A DNA stretch of 64,000 nt, from assembly GCA_050014015.1 (NCBI GenBank), contig JBEKEC010000028.1, positions 3,810 to 67,809 on the forward strand, given 5' to 3'. The stretch's first letter is position 1. Each line of letters opens with the position of its first letter. Made by a program: the position numbers and the translations under genes. Source of the stretch: PALSA-1353 sp050014015 (GTDB taxonomy: Bacteria; Planctomycetota; Phycisphaerae; Tepidisphaerales; Tepidisphaeraceae). The notes below the pieces were generated by a model. The model searched no databases. It was not told where the DNA came from and worked only from the letters and a program-made list of their open reading frames with translations. Shown piece by piece: positions 43,054 to 52,514 of the stretch.

Positions 43054-45924
43054 ATGGGACAACTTCGATCGTTGCTTTGGGGGTCGGTAGTTTTATACTT
43101 GGCGCCGATGGTCCTGGTTTCATGCGCGCCTAAGAGCGGCAGCGATTCGAAAATCGCTCCACCGGCCCAAGTGGCTGTGTCGGACGACGGCGCCGTGGTC
43201 GAAAGGGCCGATGGCTGGCTAAAACTCCAGGCCGTATCCGACGATATCATCCGCGTCGCGTTTTCGAGGGATCGCGGATTCTTTGAGCATCCCAGCCTCG
43301 CCGTGCTGCCGCAGACGGTTCAGCCGGTTCAGGTCCGGGCTGATTCATCACAATTGACCCTTTCCACCAGCCGGCTCAAAGCCCGCCTTGATCTTGCGAG
43401 CGGGAACATCACGTTTCTCGATGCTGACTCGAAAGTTCTGCTGACGGAAAAATGGCGCGGCCTCGTTCCGGAGTCCGTTCAGGGACAAAATACCTTTCAC
43501 GTTCAACAGCAATGGAATTCGGATGCGGATGAATCGCTTTACGGGCTTGGTGAAAACCAGTTGGGATTGACCGACATCAAGGGTTACGACCTCGATCTTT
43601 GGCAGCATAACGGCACGATCGTCGTCCCGCTGCTGGTCTCAAGCCGAGGCTACGGCCTGTTCTGGGACAACCCCTCCTTCACGCGGTTCGGAGACCTTCG
43701 GCCGTTCGAGGCAATTCCAACCGAGAATCTGCTTGATGCGGACGGCAAGCCGGGCGGATTGACGGCCAGCTATTTCTCCGATCCGCAATTCAATGGTTTG
43801 CGCATCCGGCGAGCGGAGGAACAGATTCACATTGAGGGCCGCCGCCGTCCGGGCGCGGCCACTACGTATCCCGATCTGGCTGCGCGATGGCTGCCGTTCG
43901 GGCAAGGGAGCGTTCGCTGGGAAGGAAGCATCCTGGCGCCGGCCACCGGCGATTATCAGTTTCAGGCCTTCTCGGATGGGCAGATCAACGTCTGGATCGA
44001 TGGGAAAATGGTCATGGACTATTGGCGGCAAAGCTGGCTGCCATGGAAAGAATTGACCCGGGTTCATTTTGAGGCGAATCGGCGATATCCGATCAAGGTG
44101 GAATGGTCGCGTCAGGGTGGTTCAACGATTCAGTTGCAGTGGAAGACGCCGGGAGCGGAATCCGAGCCGCCGATCTCGCTCTGGTCGGAAGTGGGCGAGG
44201 GGGTTGATTATTATTTCATCAACGGTCCGAGGATCGACGACGTGATCGCCGGCTATCGCCGGCTCACCGGCCGCGCGCCCATGATGCCGCAATGGTCTTT
44301 CGGCCTGTGGCAATCGCGGCAGCGATATGAAACCCAGGGCGAAAGCCTCGACGTTGTCGCCGGATTCCGCAATCGCGGAATTCCGTTTGACAATATCGTT
44401 CAGGATTGGCGTTACTGGCCGGAAGGAGAATGGGGATCGCATCAATTTGATTTGGACCGATTTCCCGATCCGAAGGGATGGATCGACGAAATCCATCGCA
44501 ACCACGCCCGGCTGATGATCTCGGTGTGGGGAAAATTCTATCCTGGAACGGAAAACTTCCGGCAGCTGCAGAAGGGCGGCTTTCTCTATCCGGAGAACCT
44601 CGAGGAGGGCGTGCGGGATTGGCTGGGGTATAACTACGCCTTCTTCGACGCTTTCAATCCCGAAGCGCGCCGCCTTTTCTGGCAGCAGATGTTGCCGACC
44701 CTGTTTGCCAAGGGCGTCGATGCCTGGTGGCTCGATGCGACGGAGCCGGATCTTTTGCCGCGGCCCACGCTGGATGGGCAGCGCACGCACATGAATCCCA
44801 CGGCCCTGGGCCCCGGCGCGCGCGTGCTCAATGCGTATCCCCTCATGGAATGCAGCGCCATCTTCGAAGGCCAGCAAAAGGCCGCGCCCAATCAGCGGGT
44901 CTTCATTCTCTCGCGGTCCGGGTTTGCCGGCCAGCAGCGCTTTGCCGCGGCCAGTTGGTCGGGCGACACGTCATCCACCTGGCAGGCGATGCGGGCGCAG
45001 ATCGCGGCGGGAATCGGATTTTGCATTTCCGGCGTGCCGTATTGGACGATGGACGTCGGCGGATTCTCCGTTCCCGAGCGATTCAACGGCGATTCCACAA
45101 CGCCGGAGGATTTTGAGGAATGGTGCGAGCTGAACGCGCGGTGGTTCGAGTTCGGCGCGTTCTGTCCGATCCTTCGCGTCCACGGCGAATTTCCGTATCG
45201 CGAGATGTGGGAATTCGGTGGGGATTCCAGCCCGGCGTTCAAGGCCGAACTCCGGTTCGACCGCCTGCGGTATCGGCTCATGCCATACATTAATTCGCTG
45301 GCGGGCTGGGTGACGCTGAACGATTACACCATGATGCGCGGATTGGCGATGGATTTCCCAGGCGACGCCGTGGCCCGGGAAATCAAGGATCAATACATGT
45401 TCGGCCCGGCGTTTCTGGTGAATCCAGTGACCGCCTATCGCGCCCGCAGCCGGGAGGTGTACCTTCCCGCCGGCGCGAAATGGTACGATTTCTGGACGGA
45501 CGACTCTTACAGCGGCGGTCAGGTGGTTACCGCCGAGGCGCCTTATGATGCCATTCCAATATTCATCCGCGCCGGATCGATCGTTCCCATGGGTCCGGAA
45601 TTGCAATACACCGCGGAAAAGCCGGCCGACCCAATTTCACTTTACGTCCACCTCGGCGCCGACGGCGACTTCGGCCTTTACGAAGACGACGGCCTGACCA
45701 ATGCCTGGCAGAAAGGCGAATTCTCGCTGATCAACCTGCATTGGAACGACCAGTCCAAGGTTCTCACCATTGGCAAGCGGCAAGGATCGTTTGCCTCCAT
45801 GTTGCCGGCGCGCGAGTTCGACGTATTCTTCGTTTCCGAGAAAGCGCATTCCAACTTCCGCGATCTTCCCCCGAAAGTCGTGCGATATGCCGGCGAGGCG
45901 ATCGACGTTCGATTGAGTCAATGA
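43054..45924 (+). CDS. GH31 alpha-xylosidase-like lipoprotein with PA14 insert
   Basis: A 956-residue protein with a lipoprotein signal (lipobox LVSC, Cys24). After the N-terminal beta domain (DESLYGLGENQLG) comes a PA14 domain (about 233-370; SVRWEGSILAPATGDYQFQA, INVWIDGKMVMDYW), then the GH31 barrel. The nucleophile is Asp561 in AWWLDATEPD and the acid/base is probably Asp638 in SWSGDTSSTW; GVPYWTMDVGGF follows. The PA14-containing architecture and the AWWLDATEPD motif are typical of alpha-xylosidases acting on xyloglucan. The substrate is inferred. It is placed after the ExuT-like transporter in the same direction. Confidence 0.9.
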   Translation: MGQLRSLLWGSVVLYLAPMVLVSCAPKSGSDSKIAPPAQVAVSDDGAVVERADGWLKLQAVSDDIIRVAFSRDRGFFEHPSLAVLPQTVQPVQVRADSSQLTLSTSRLKARLDLASGNITFLDADSKVLLTEKWRGLVPESVQGQNTFHVQQQWNSDADESLYGLGENQLGLTDIKGYDLDLWQHNGTIVVPLLVSSRGYGLFWDNPSFTRFGDLRPFEAIPTENLLDADGKPGGLTASYFSDPQFNGLRIRRAEEQIHIEGRRRPGAATTYPDLAARWLPFGQGSVRWEGSILAPATGDYQFQAFSDGQINVWIDGKMVMDYWRQSWLPWKELTRVHFEANRRYPIKVEWSRQGGSTIQLQWKTPGAESEPPISLWSEVGEGVDYYFINGPRIDDVIAGYRRLTGRAPMMPQWSFGLWQSRQRYETQGESLDVVAGFRNRGIPFDNIVQDWRYWPEGEWGSHQFDLDRFPDPKGWIDEIHRNHARLMISVWGKFYPGTENFRQLQKGGFLYPENLEEGVRDWLGYNYAFFDAFNPEARRLFWQQMLPTLFAKGVDAWWLDATEPDLLPRPTLDGQRTHMNPTALGPGARVLNAYPLMECSAIFEGQQKAAPNQRVFILSRSGFAGQQRFAAASWSGDTSSTWQAMRAQIAAGIGFCISGVPYWTMDVGGFSVPERFNGDSTTPEDFEEWCELNARWFEFGAFCPILRVHGEFPYREMWEFGGDSSPAFKAELRFDRLRYRLMPYINSLAGWVTLNDYTMMRGLAMDFPGDAVAREIKDQYMFGPAFLVNPVTAYRARSREVYLPAGAKWYDFWTDDSYSGGQVVTAEAPYDAIPIFIRAGSIVPMGPELQYTAEKPADPISLYVHLGADGDFGLYEDDGLTNAWQKGEFSLINLHWNDQSKVLTIGKRQGSFASMLPAREFDVFFVSEKAHSNFRDLPPKVVRYAGEAIDVRLSQ

Positions 45925-45946
45925 ATGCGGGGGAGCCGCAAAAGCA

Positions 45947-46032
45947 GATTACCGCGAAGACGCGAAGAGCGCGAAGTTGCGCGAAGTCAGATTGGTATTT
46001 CTTCGCGCAGCTTCGCGTCTTCGCGGTGAATC
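45947..46032. repeat. 86-bp palindromic repeat between convergent GH31 and GH94 genes
   Basis: Arms GATTACCGCGAAGACGCGAA and CTTCGCGTCTTCGCGGTGAA are complementary with small gaps; the centre is AGTCAGATTGGTATTTC. It contains multiple GCGAAG units. It fits a REP-like element or a bidirectional terminator at the convergent stops; the T-run is lacking. Confidence 0.8.
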
Positions 46033-46054
46033 TTTCGACCAATGCGCTCGAGGA

Positions 46055-48445
46055 TCAGTTTCCCTCGATGCTTGCTTCAATCATTGCGCCGTCGGTTAAA
46101 TCGGAGATCGGGATGAGATTGCCCTGAATGGTTTTGCCGTTGACCTTGAGATTGCGGATGCCTTTGCACTTGCCTGAGGGATTGGCAATCCTGATGGTGA
46201 TTTTCCTGCCGCGGAAATCACGGCGCATCTCAAAGCCCGGCCAGTTTTTCGGAATGCACGGATCGATGCGAAGGCCGTCGATTTCAGGGCGGATTCCCAG
46301 GATGTATTGAACGGCGGAAAAATAGCTCCAGGCCACGGTGCCCGTGAGCCAGGGAACGCGGGCCTTGCCGGCGTTGGGGCTGCAAGTGGCGTAGGTGGTT
46401 TGCGCGTGCGCATAGGGTTCGATCTGGCGGATTTCGGCGCGCGTGTTGTACGCGGCCGGCATGAAGGCCCGGTAATACTCGTACGCCTGGTCTCCGTTGC
46501 CCAGGATGCACTCGGCCATCACGGCCCAGCTCTGGGGATGGTTGAAAATGCCGGCGTTTTCCTTGATTCCCTTGTTGTAAACCACGCCGCCCATGATGCT
46601 CTTGGGCGTCTTTTCAAACGGCGGAGCGCTCAGCATCAGGCCGTAGGGCGTGAAGAGATATTCCTTCATGGACTTCATCGCCAGCGCCGCCTGCGCCGGC
46701 GTGGCGGCGCCGCTGATCACCGCCCACGCCTGCGTGTTGACGTAAACCTTGCCCTCTTGCTGGTTCTTCGTGCCGTAAATGGTCCCGTCCTTGCCGGTGG
46801 CCCAGATGAACCACTGGCCGTCCCAGCAGGTACCCTGAATCGCCTTGTCAAGTATTTCCCGCTGATCGACGGCCCACGTTTCCTCCTGGGGCATTTTCAG
46901 TTTCGCGGCAATTTCGGCGTAAGCGCCCAGGCCGTAGCGCACCTGGAATGCGACCATGACGCTCTCGCCGGTGTAGCCCAGGTTGCAGCAATCATTCCAA
47001 TCCGCCGCCAGTCCGCAGGGCAAGGCGTTGCGGCCGACGCGCTCGAGATTAAATTCCAGCGCCCGCCGGAGATGCCCCAGCACCGTCGCCTGCCCGTGAT
47101 CGGCGTAGGGGAGAACTTTCCGGTAAAAATCGACCTCCCCGGTTTCCGCGACGTACGCCGGCACGGCGTTGAAGAACCACAGCGCATCATCGCTGCGAAA
47201 ATGTTCCTTCGCCGGAGTGGGCTCGTGTCCAGGTTTATGGCTGAACGGTTTCAAAAGCGGGATCGCGCCGCCGCTTTCGACCTGACCGGTCAGCATCAGT
47301 TCCAGGCGGGGGCGCATTTTCTCCTTGAGCGAAGCCGTGACGCCGAGGAAGTCCTGAACCGTGTCCCGGAAGCCCAATCCATCGCGCTCGCCGTTGTAAA
47401 TCAGCGAAGCCGACCGCGACCAGGCGTAGGTAATCAGCGCGTTGTATGCGTTCCAAACGTTCACCATGCTGTCGAATTCCGCATCCGGCGTTTTCACCCA
47501 CACCGATTTCAGCAGCGAATGCCAGGAGTGTTTGAGCTTGTCCAATTCGATCTGGCAGCGCTGCGGATTGCCGAATTGCGCGACCACGGCTTTTCCGTGT
47601 GAATCCGGCGTGCCCAGGCCGAGGAGAATCAGCAGCTCGCGCGTTTCGCCGGGCTGAAGGTCGAGATCGGCCTGCTGCACCCCGACGACGTTTTCCCCGG
47701 CGGTCTGGAAATTCGTCAGCTTTCCGCTGGCCAGCGCCTCGGGGTTGGCATAGGTGCCGTAGTTGCCGAGGAAATGATCGCGGAGGGTCTCGAACGCGGC
47801 GACCGGAGCGCCGATCAGCTTCATCCAGTATCGTCCGGGTGAGGCCGGATTTGCCGGATCCATCGGCTCATAGGGGTGCGACGCGATGGCCAGCATTCCG
47901 TCGATCATGTCCGCCTTGTTCACGAACATGGAATACTGCAGGTTGACCAAATCGTTGTAGAGGCTGCCGACGCTTGCGAATTCGCAGTAGGTGTAAACGG
48001 AGATCGCCCGGGCCTGTTGGGAGCGGTTGTTGACGCGGAAGCGCCAATATTCGAATGTCTGACCCAGCGGAACGAAATACGTGGCTTCCGTTTCGATCGA
48101 GTCGTATTGCGAGGTGATGATGGTGTAAGCGGTGCCGTGGCGGCAGACGGATTTGTATCGGTCCAGCGGTTTTCCGACCGGCTGCCAACTGGCGCTCCAG
48201 AACTCGCCGCTTTGCCGGTCCCGCAGATAGAAATATCGCCCCGGCTGGTCCAGGGGCACGGAATTGCTTCGCAAGCGAAGGAATCGACCGCTGGCGGCGC
48301 TGCGGTAGAAACTGTAGCCGCCGGCATTGTTGGTGATGATCGCGCCGTACTCGGTGCTTCCCAGATAGTTGGACCACGGCCGCGGGGTATCCGGCCGCGT
48401 TACCACGTACTCTTTCGCCTCATCGTCGAAGTGTCCGAATTGCAT
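46055..48445 (-). CDS. GH94 family phosphorylase (cellobiose/chitobiose phosphorylase-like)
   Basis: A 796-residue cytoplasmic enzyme that phosphorolyses beta-glucosidic disaccharides, yielding a sugar 1-phosphate and a free sugar. The N-terminal beta-sandwich opens with MQFGHFDDEAKEYVVTRPDT and PWSNYLGSTEYGAIITNNAG, followed by the helical barrel. The catalytic acid is in ADWNDC (Asp482). YNKGIKENAGIFNHPQSW and PWLTGTVAWSYFSAVQYILG are the sugar and phosphate-binding segments. The replacement of cellobiose-phosphorylase residues near the active site (CCNLGYTGES rather than CLNLNCFST) suggests another disaccharide specificity than the second GH94. No signal peptide is present. Confidence 0.9.
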   Translation of the reverse strand: MQFGHFDDEAKEYVVTRPDTPRPWSNYLGSTEYGAIITNNAGGYSFYRSAASGRFLRLRSNSVPLDQPGRYFYLRDRQSGEFWSASWQPVGKPLDRYKSVCRHGTAYTIITSQYDSIETEATYFVPLGQTFEYWRFRVNNRSQQARAISVYTYCEFASVGSLYNDLVNLQYSMFVNKADMIDGMLAIASHPYEPMDPANPASPGRYWMKLIGAPVAAFETLRDHFLGNYGTYANPEALASGKLTNFQTAGENVVGVQQADLDLQPGETRELLILLGLGTPDSHGKAVVAQFGNPQRCQIELDKLKHSWHSLLKSVWVKTPDAEFDSMVNVWNAYNALITYAWSRSASLIYNGERDGLGFRDTVQDFLGVTASLKEKMRPRLELMLTGQVESGGAIPLLKPFSHKPGHEPTPAKEHFRSDDALWFFNAVPAYVAETGEVDFYRKVLPYADHGQATVLGHLRRALEFNLERVGRNALPCGLAADWNDCCNLGYTGESVMVAFQVRYGLGAYAEIAAKLKMPQEETWAVDQREILDKAIQGTCWDGQWFIWATGKDGTIYGTKNQQEGKVYVNTQAWAVISGAATPAQAALAMKSMKEYLFTPYGLMLSAPPFEKTPKSIMGGVVYNKGIKENAGIFNHPQSWAVMAECILGNGDQAYEYYRAFMPAAYNTRAEIRQIEPYAHAQTTYATCSPNAGKARVPWLTGTVAWSYFSAVQYILGIRPEIDGLRIDPCIPKNWPGFEMRRDFRGRKITIRIANPSGKCKGIRNLKVNGKTIQGNLIPISDLTDGAMIEASIEGN

Positions 48446-48540
48446 ATCCGTATAGAATGGAGGATCGGCGTGGCGATTTCAACTGAGATGAACCCGATGG
48501 CGCGCTTACGGGTGCGTGACAGATTCTGCAAGCCCTCTTC

Positions 48541-48648
48541 TTCCCCTCCCCTGGTACTCCGGGGGAGGGTCAGGGTGGGGGTTTCGTGGGCCGATCGATG
48601 TTCGACCCCCACCCCAACCCTCCCCCTGAGTACAGGGGGAGGGGGAAA
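48541..48648. repeat. GC-rich nested palindromic repeat
   Basis: Left arm TTCCCCTCCCCTGGTACTCC and right arm GAGTACAGGGGGAGGGGGAA pair, with inner GGGTGGGGGT / ACCCCCACCCC pairing around a centre with CGATCGATG. Elements of this look are widespread and often misread as genes (TLTLPRSTRGGEEE in translation). It sits between GH94 and the prepilin-like gene. Confidence 0.75.
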
Positions 48649-48733
48649 TTCTCTGCAGCGAGCGTCACGCGCCCCGCGCTTGCGCAACAGCATTCCCAGC
48701 TTGATTGAAAGAGCAGCAAACCCTCGAATCAGA

Positions 48734-49765
48734 TTAGGTCCCGCGCGTTTTCCTATTCCTGAGAAACATCATGGCCAGCGCGCCGAGCAGAATGAGAAGA
48801 AATACCCCGGCGGATATGACCGCGTAAGTCGTGAAATCCGTTCCTTGGTCGACCGGGGTGATAGGCGCTGCGGCGACCGGGGCATTGTCGGTTGCAGCCG
48901 CAATCGAAACGGGCGAGGCGGTCGCCATGATCGCCGCGGGAAGAAGGACGCTGTCGTTCACATCGACGGGCGAACCGAAAATTCCCGTGCCGCCGCCGTT
49001 GTTCGCTTGGATCCCGCTGGCGCCGTAGGTGTAGATGTTATCGCGGCCCATTCCTCCGCAGAAGGGGTTGTTTTGGAACTCGACGTGGCCGTCGCTATAG
49101 AGCACGTTCTGGCCATCTCCTGAATGGTTGTTGGAGTTACCGTTTCGCATTTCGGCGGCGGTGGACTGAAGGGTCAATTGGGTAAGCGCGGGTGTTCCCG
49201 GATTCATGTCCGCCACCACGGCAAACGTGGGGTCCAGACCCTGGTGCAGCCGGTAGCCTTTTGCCGCCGCGGCTTCGGAAGGGTAGGGGTCGGCGTAGCT
49301 GTAACTGAGCGTTTTCCCGGATGGGAAGTTGGCATTGTCCAGGGCCGTGTGCGTGCCCCCGCCGTAATCGTCGGGTTTCAGGCCGGTGGCGGGACAGATG
49401 AACACGGCGCTGGTGACGTCTTCCGTGCGCAGAAGAAGGAACAGCGCAGCGCTCACGTCGTTGACCTGCGGACATGCCGGGGAAAACGGGTCGTTGCTGT
49501 CCACGCCGGTATATGCGGTGGGGCGATCCGCCTGGCTGACATCGTATTTGGTGCGCGGGTATGAGCCCTTGGCGTCATTGGAATAAAGAAGAATGGCCTG
49601 TCCGACCTGCCTCAAATTGCTGGCGCAGCGGACGCGGTTCCGTTGACTGTCGAGATTTGCCGTTGCCGCCAGACAAAAAAATAGGAACACCGCGATCAAG
49701 ACTATTCCGCCGATCAAGTCCACCAGCGTGAATCCGGGGCGATTCATGGATCCGGGATTTCCCAT
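48734..49765 (-). CDS. DUF1559-like prepilin-type protein with C-terminal membrane segment
   Basis: A 343-residue protein. The type IV-prepilin-like leader is NRPGFTLVDLIGGIVLIAVF, with cleavage between Gly and Phe; the usual Glu at position 5 of the mature protein is Asp. Next comes CASNLRQVGQAILLYSNDAKG, the family core, and LYSDGHVEFQNN, the C-terminal DG motif typical of the planctomycetal DUF1559/H-x9-DG group. Unusually, it ends in a second hydrophobic helix (YAVISAGVFLLILLGALAMM) followed by basic residues. The start at 49765 has GAGGT upstream; 49747 is an alternative. It lies between two GH94 genes on the same strand. Confidence 0.85.
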   Translation of the reverse strand: MGNPGSMNRPGFTLVDLIGGIVLIAVFLFFCLAATANLDSQRNRVRCASNLRQVGQAILLYSNDAKGSYPRTKYDVSQADRPTAYTGVDSNDPFSPACPQVNDVSAALFLLLRTEDVTSAVFICPATGLKPDDYGGGTHTALDNANFPSGKTLSYSYADPYPSEAAAAKGYRLHQGLDPTFAVVADMNPGTPALTQLTLQSTAAEMRNGNSNNHSGDGQNVLYSDGHVEFQNNPFCGGMGRDNIYTYGASGIQANNGGGTGIFGSPVDVNDSVLLPAAIMATASPVSIAAATDNAPVAAAPITPVDQGTDFTTYAVISAGVFLLILLGALAMMFLRNRKTRGT

Positions 49766-49898
49766 AGGGACCTCTGTTGAGGAACGTCGTCGGCCAATTT
49801 GCGTAGGATACCGAGGGTTGGAGCCTGGGAAAACTTTTTTCGCGGTTTTCGGCCATGTGGAAAATCGGGGGCCACAGCACGGCGCCGAGGCATTTGAT

Positions 49899-52349
49899 TC
49901 ATCCGATTTCCGCAACCACGTTCACGACCTCCGCGCCGAGGTTCACGGGGATTCTATTCCCCGGCGTTTCCTGGCCGTCGACGAGCAGACGCTTGACGCC
50001 CCGGTTCTTGCCGGATGGGTTTTTCACTTCAATCTTGTAGGTCTTGCCGCGGAACTTGCGCTGGATTTTGAAACCCGTCCAGCTTGACGGGATGCAGGGG
50101 TCCACCACCAGACCATTGGGGCTGGGGGTTACGCCCAGGATGTATTGACTGATGGCGACGAAACTCCACGCGGCGGTGCCGGTGAGCCAGGAGTTCTTCG
50201 CCTCGCCGGGCGTGGGAGCATCGGGACCGGCCGTCATCTGGCTGTAGACATACGGCTCGCAACGGTACGTGTCGATTTGCTCTTGCTTCTTCGACGGGCA
50301 GATGGCCAGGTAGTAATCCATCGCCTGCTCGCCATTGCCCATCAGCGCTTCGGCACATTGAATCCAGGTGTTGTTATGGGTGAAGATCCCCGCGTTCTCC
50401 TTGTAACCCGGCGGGTAGCTGGTGACCTCGCCCAGTTCGATGTGGTACGTCGAGTAGGCGGGCTGAAGCAGAACGATGCCGTTCGGGCCGGCCAGGTGCT
50501 TCTTCGTCGATGCCAAGGCCATCCTGGCTTTTTCATCCCTGAATCCGCCCAGCACGCACCATCCCTGGCTCTCAATGAAGATTTTGCCTTCCTCGCACTG
50601 CGCCGATCCCACCTTGTTTCCGTGAGCGTCGTAGGCGCGAAGGAACCACTGGCCGTCCCAACCATGATGCTCGATAGCGTGCAGCATCTCCTTCTTGTGG
50701 GCCTGAGACGCGGCGGCTTTGTCGGGCTGGCCGATCATCTCATAGATGCCCGACATCCGGTCGCAAGCGGCACAAAACAGCCCGGCAATCATGACGCTCT
50801 CGGCGGAACTGCCGCCGATGTCTCCGGCACACTGAAAACTCTCCCCTGGCGTCGTCGAAAAACAATTCAGGTTCAGGCAATCGTTCCAATCGGCGTGGCC
50901 GATCAGGGGGAGCCCGTGTGGGCCGCAGTTGGCCAGCGTATATTGCATTGATAGCTCAAGGTGATCCATGAGCGTCGCGGGCGTTTCCGGTTTGTCGGGA
51001 AAGCCGCAGCGTTCGGTCAGGATGCTGGTATCGCCGGTTTCGCTCAGATAGGCGTAGACCGAGAGGGGCAACCAGAGCGGGTCGTCGTTGAAGCCGCTGC
51101 CGGCGTCGCGGTTGCCCTTTTTTGTCAGAGGCTGGTACTGATGGAAACATGTGCCATCGGAAAGCTGTGTCGCAGCCAGATCGAGGATACGCTCGCGCGA
51201 CCGGGCGGGACGCAGGTGAACCACGCCCAACAAATCCTGGTTGCTGTCGCGGTAGCCCATCCCGCGGCCGATTCCCGATTCATATCCCGATGCCGAACGA
51301 GACAAGTTCAGCGTGGTCATGCATTGGTATTGGTTCCACACGTTTACCATGCGCCGGACGTGCGGATCGTCCACTTCAACGCTGTAGATCGACAGCAGAT
51401 CCGCCCAGTATGCCCTGAGCTTGGCGAATGCCTCGTCGATGGCTGATGAGTCCTTCAGGAGTTGGCGGACTTTTTCGGCCGGGGCCTTGTTGGCGACGAG
51501 CTGACCCGGCCGAACGGTGCCGGGAACGAACTTCCGGTCCTGGGGGTTTTCCGCGTAACCCAGCAGAAAGTGCAGCCGCTGCTCCTGGCCTGGTTGGAGT
51601 TCCAGGTTGATCTGGTGCGCCGCGATTGGCTGCCAGCCATACGCAATGCTGTTGGCGCATTGGCCGGCCATGACCGCCTTGGGCGTCTCCAGGCCTTCGT
51701 GGACGCCGACAAAGGCGTTGCGGCTGGAATCGAAACCGGCGGTCGGCATGCTGCTGGCGAAGTAGGCGAAGTGGTTGCGGCGCTCCCGGTATTCCGTGAC
51801 GTGATAGATCACCTGGGGTTCGACTTCCACCTGGCCTACGGAATAGTTGCGCTGGAAGTTGGCGGCATCGTCCATGGCATCCCACAGGCACCATTCGACG
51901 AAACCCCAGAGTTTGAGCGTCTTGGTTGACGAGCCACGGTTCTTGACTCGCACGTCCCAAACTTCACAGGTCTGGCCCAGCGGCACGAAGTAGCGCACGA
52001 CGACCTCGACGCCATTCCTTTCACCCGTGATCTGCGTATAGCCAAGACCGTGGCGGCACTCATAGCGATCGAGCTTGGCACGGGTGGGCTTCCAGCCGGG
52101 ATTCCAGACGGTGTCATTGTCCCTGACGTAGAGGTATCGCCCGTTGGAGTCGAGCGGGACATCGTTATAGCGATAGCGGATGAGTCGGCGAAGGCGGGCA
52201 TCGCGATAGAACGAGTAGCCGCCGGCGGTGTTGGAGATGATGCCGAAGTAGTCCTCGCAGCCCAAATAGTTGATCCATGGCAACGGCGTATCGGGACGTG
52301 TAATCACGTACTCGCGGGCCGTGTCATCGAAATGTCCGTAGGGGTTCAT
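49899..52349 (-). CDS. cellobiose phosphorylase-like GH94 enzyme
   Basis: An 816-residue cytoplasmic enzyme, paralogous to the GH94 at 46055. Features of cellobiose phosphorylase are stronger here: the opening MNPYGHFDDTAREYVITRPD and PWINYLGCEDYFGIISNTAG, FNDDPLWLPLSVYAYLSETG, HADWNDCLNLNCFST with Asp487 as general acid (Asp490 in Cellvibrio gilvus enzyme), and YKENAGIFTHNNTW. The reaction would be cellobiose plus phosphate to glucose 1-phosphate plus glucose. No signal peptide. It reads divergently from mtnA, with the second copy of a dispersed palindromic repeat in the gap. Confidence 0.93.
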   Translation of the reverse strand: MNPYGHFDDTAREYVITRPDTPLPWINYLGCEDYFGIISNTAGGYSFYRDARLRRLIRYRYNDVPLDSNGRYLYVRDNDTVWNPGWKPTRAKLDRYECRHGLGYTQITGERNGVEVVVRYFVPLGQTCEVWDVRVKNRGSSTKTLKLWGFVEWCLWDAMDDAANFQRNYSVGQVEVEPQVIYHVTEYRERRNHFAYFASSMPTAGFDSSRNAFVGVHEGLETPKAVMAGQCANSIAYGWQPIAAHQINLELQPGQEQRLHFLLGYAENPQDRKFVPGTVRPGQLVANKAPAEKVRQLLKDSSAIDEAFAKLRAYWADLLSIYSVEVDDPHVRRMVNVWNQYQCMTTLNLSRSASGYESGIGRGMGYRDSNQDLLGVVHLRPARSRERILDLAATQLSDGTCFHQYQPLTKKGNRDAGSGFNDDPLWLPLSVYAYLSETGDTSILTERCGFPDKPETPATLMDHLELSMQYTLANCGPHGLPLIGHADWNDCLNLNCFSTTPGESFQCAGDIGGSSAESVMIAGLFCAACDRMSGIYEMIGQPDKAAASQAHKKEMLHAIEHHGWDGQWFLRAYDAHGNKVGSAQCEEGKIFIESQGWCVLGGFRDEKARMALASTKKHLAGPNGIVLLQPAYSTYHIELGEVTSYPPGYKENAGIFTHNNTWIQCAEALMGNGEQAMDYYLAICPSKKQEQIDTYRCEPYVYSQMTAGPDAPTPGEAKNSWLTGTAAWSFVAISQYILGVTPSPNGLVVDPCIPSSWTGFKIQRKFRGKTYKIEVKNPSGKNRGVKRLLVDGQETPGNRIPVNLGAEVVNVVAEIG

Positions 52350-52368
52350 GAAGGGACTCCACGAAAAG

Positions 52369-52456
52369 GGTCATTTGTCACTTGTCACTTGTCATTGGTA
52401 TCGCCGATCCCGAATTATCTTGCAAACGACAAAGGACCAATGACAAATGACAATGA
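52369..52456. repeat. palindromic dispersed repeat, copy 2
   Basis: Matches the element at about 5036-5121: TTGTCACTTGTCA units, then TTGTCATTGGTATCGCCGAT and GAATTATCTTGCAAA, then GGACCAATGACAAATGAC. The ends are complementary as in copy 1. It lies between the divergent cellobiose phosphorylase and mtnA genes, so it may also contain or disturb their promoters. Confidence 0.75.
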
Positions 52457-52514
52457 TCTTCAATTTGACGGCGGCTTGGAGAATCACTATGGGTGGAAGG
52501 GGCAGGAGTCGGCG

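Noticed and set aside
48400..48693. ORF of about 97 codons across the GC-rich palindrome
   Set aside because: Its sequence is the translation of the repeat (TLTLPRSTRGGEEE type), which occurs as a false gene in many genomes.
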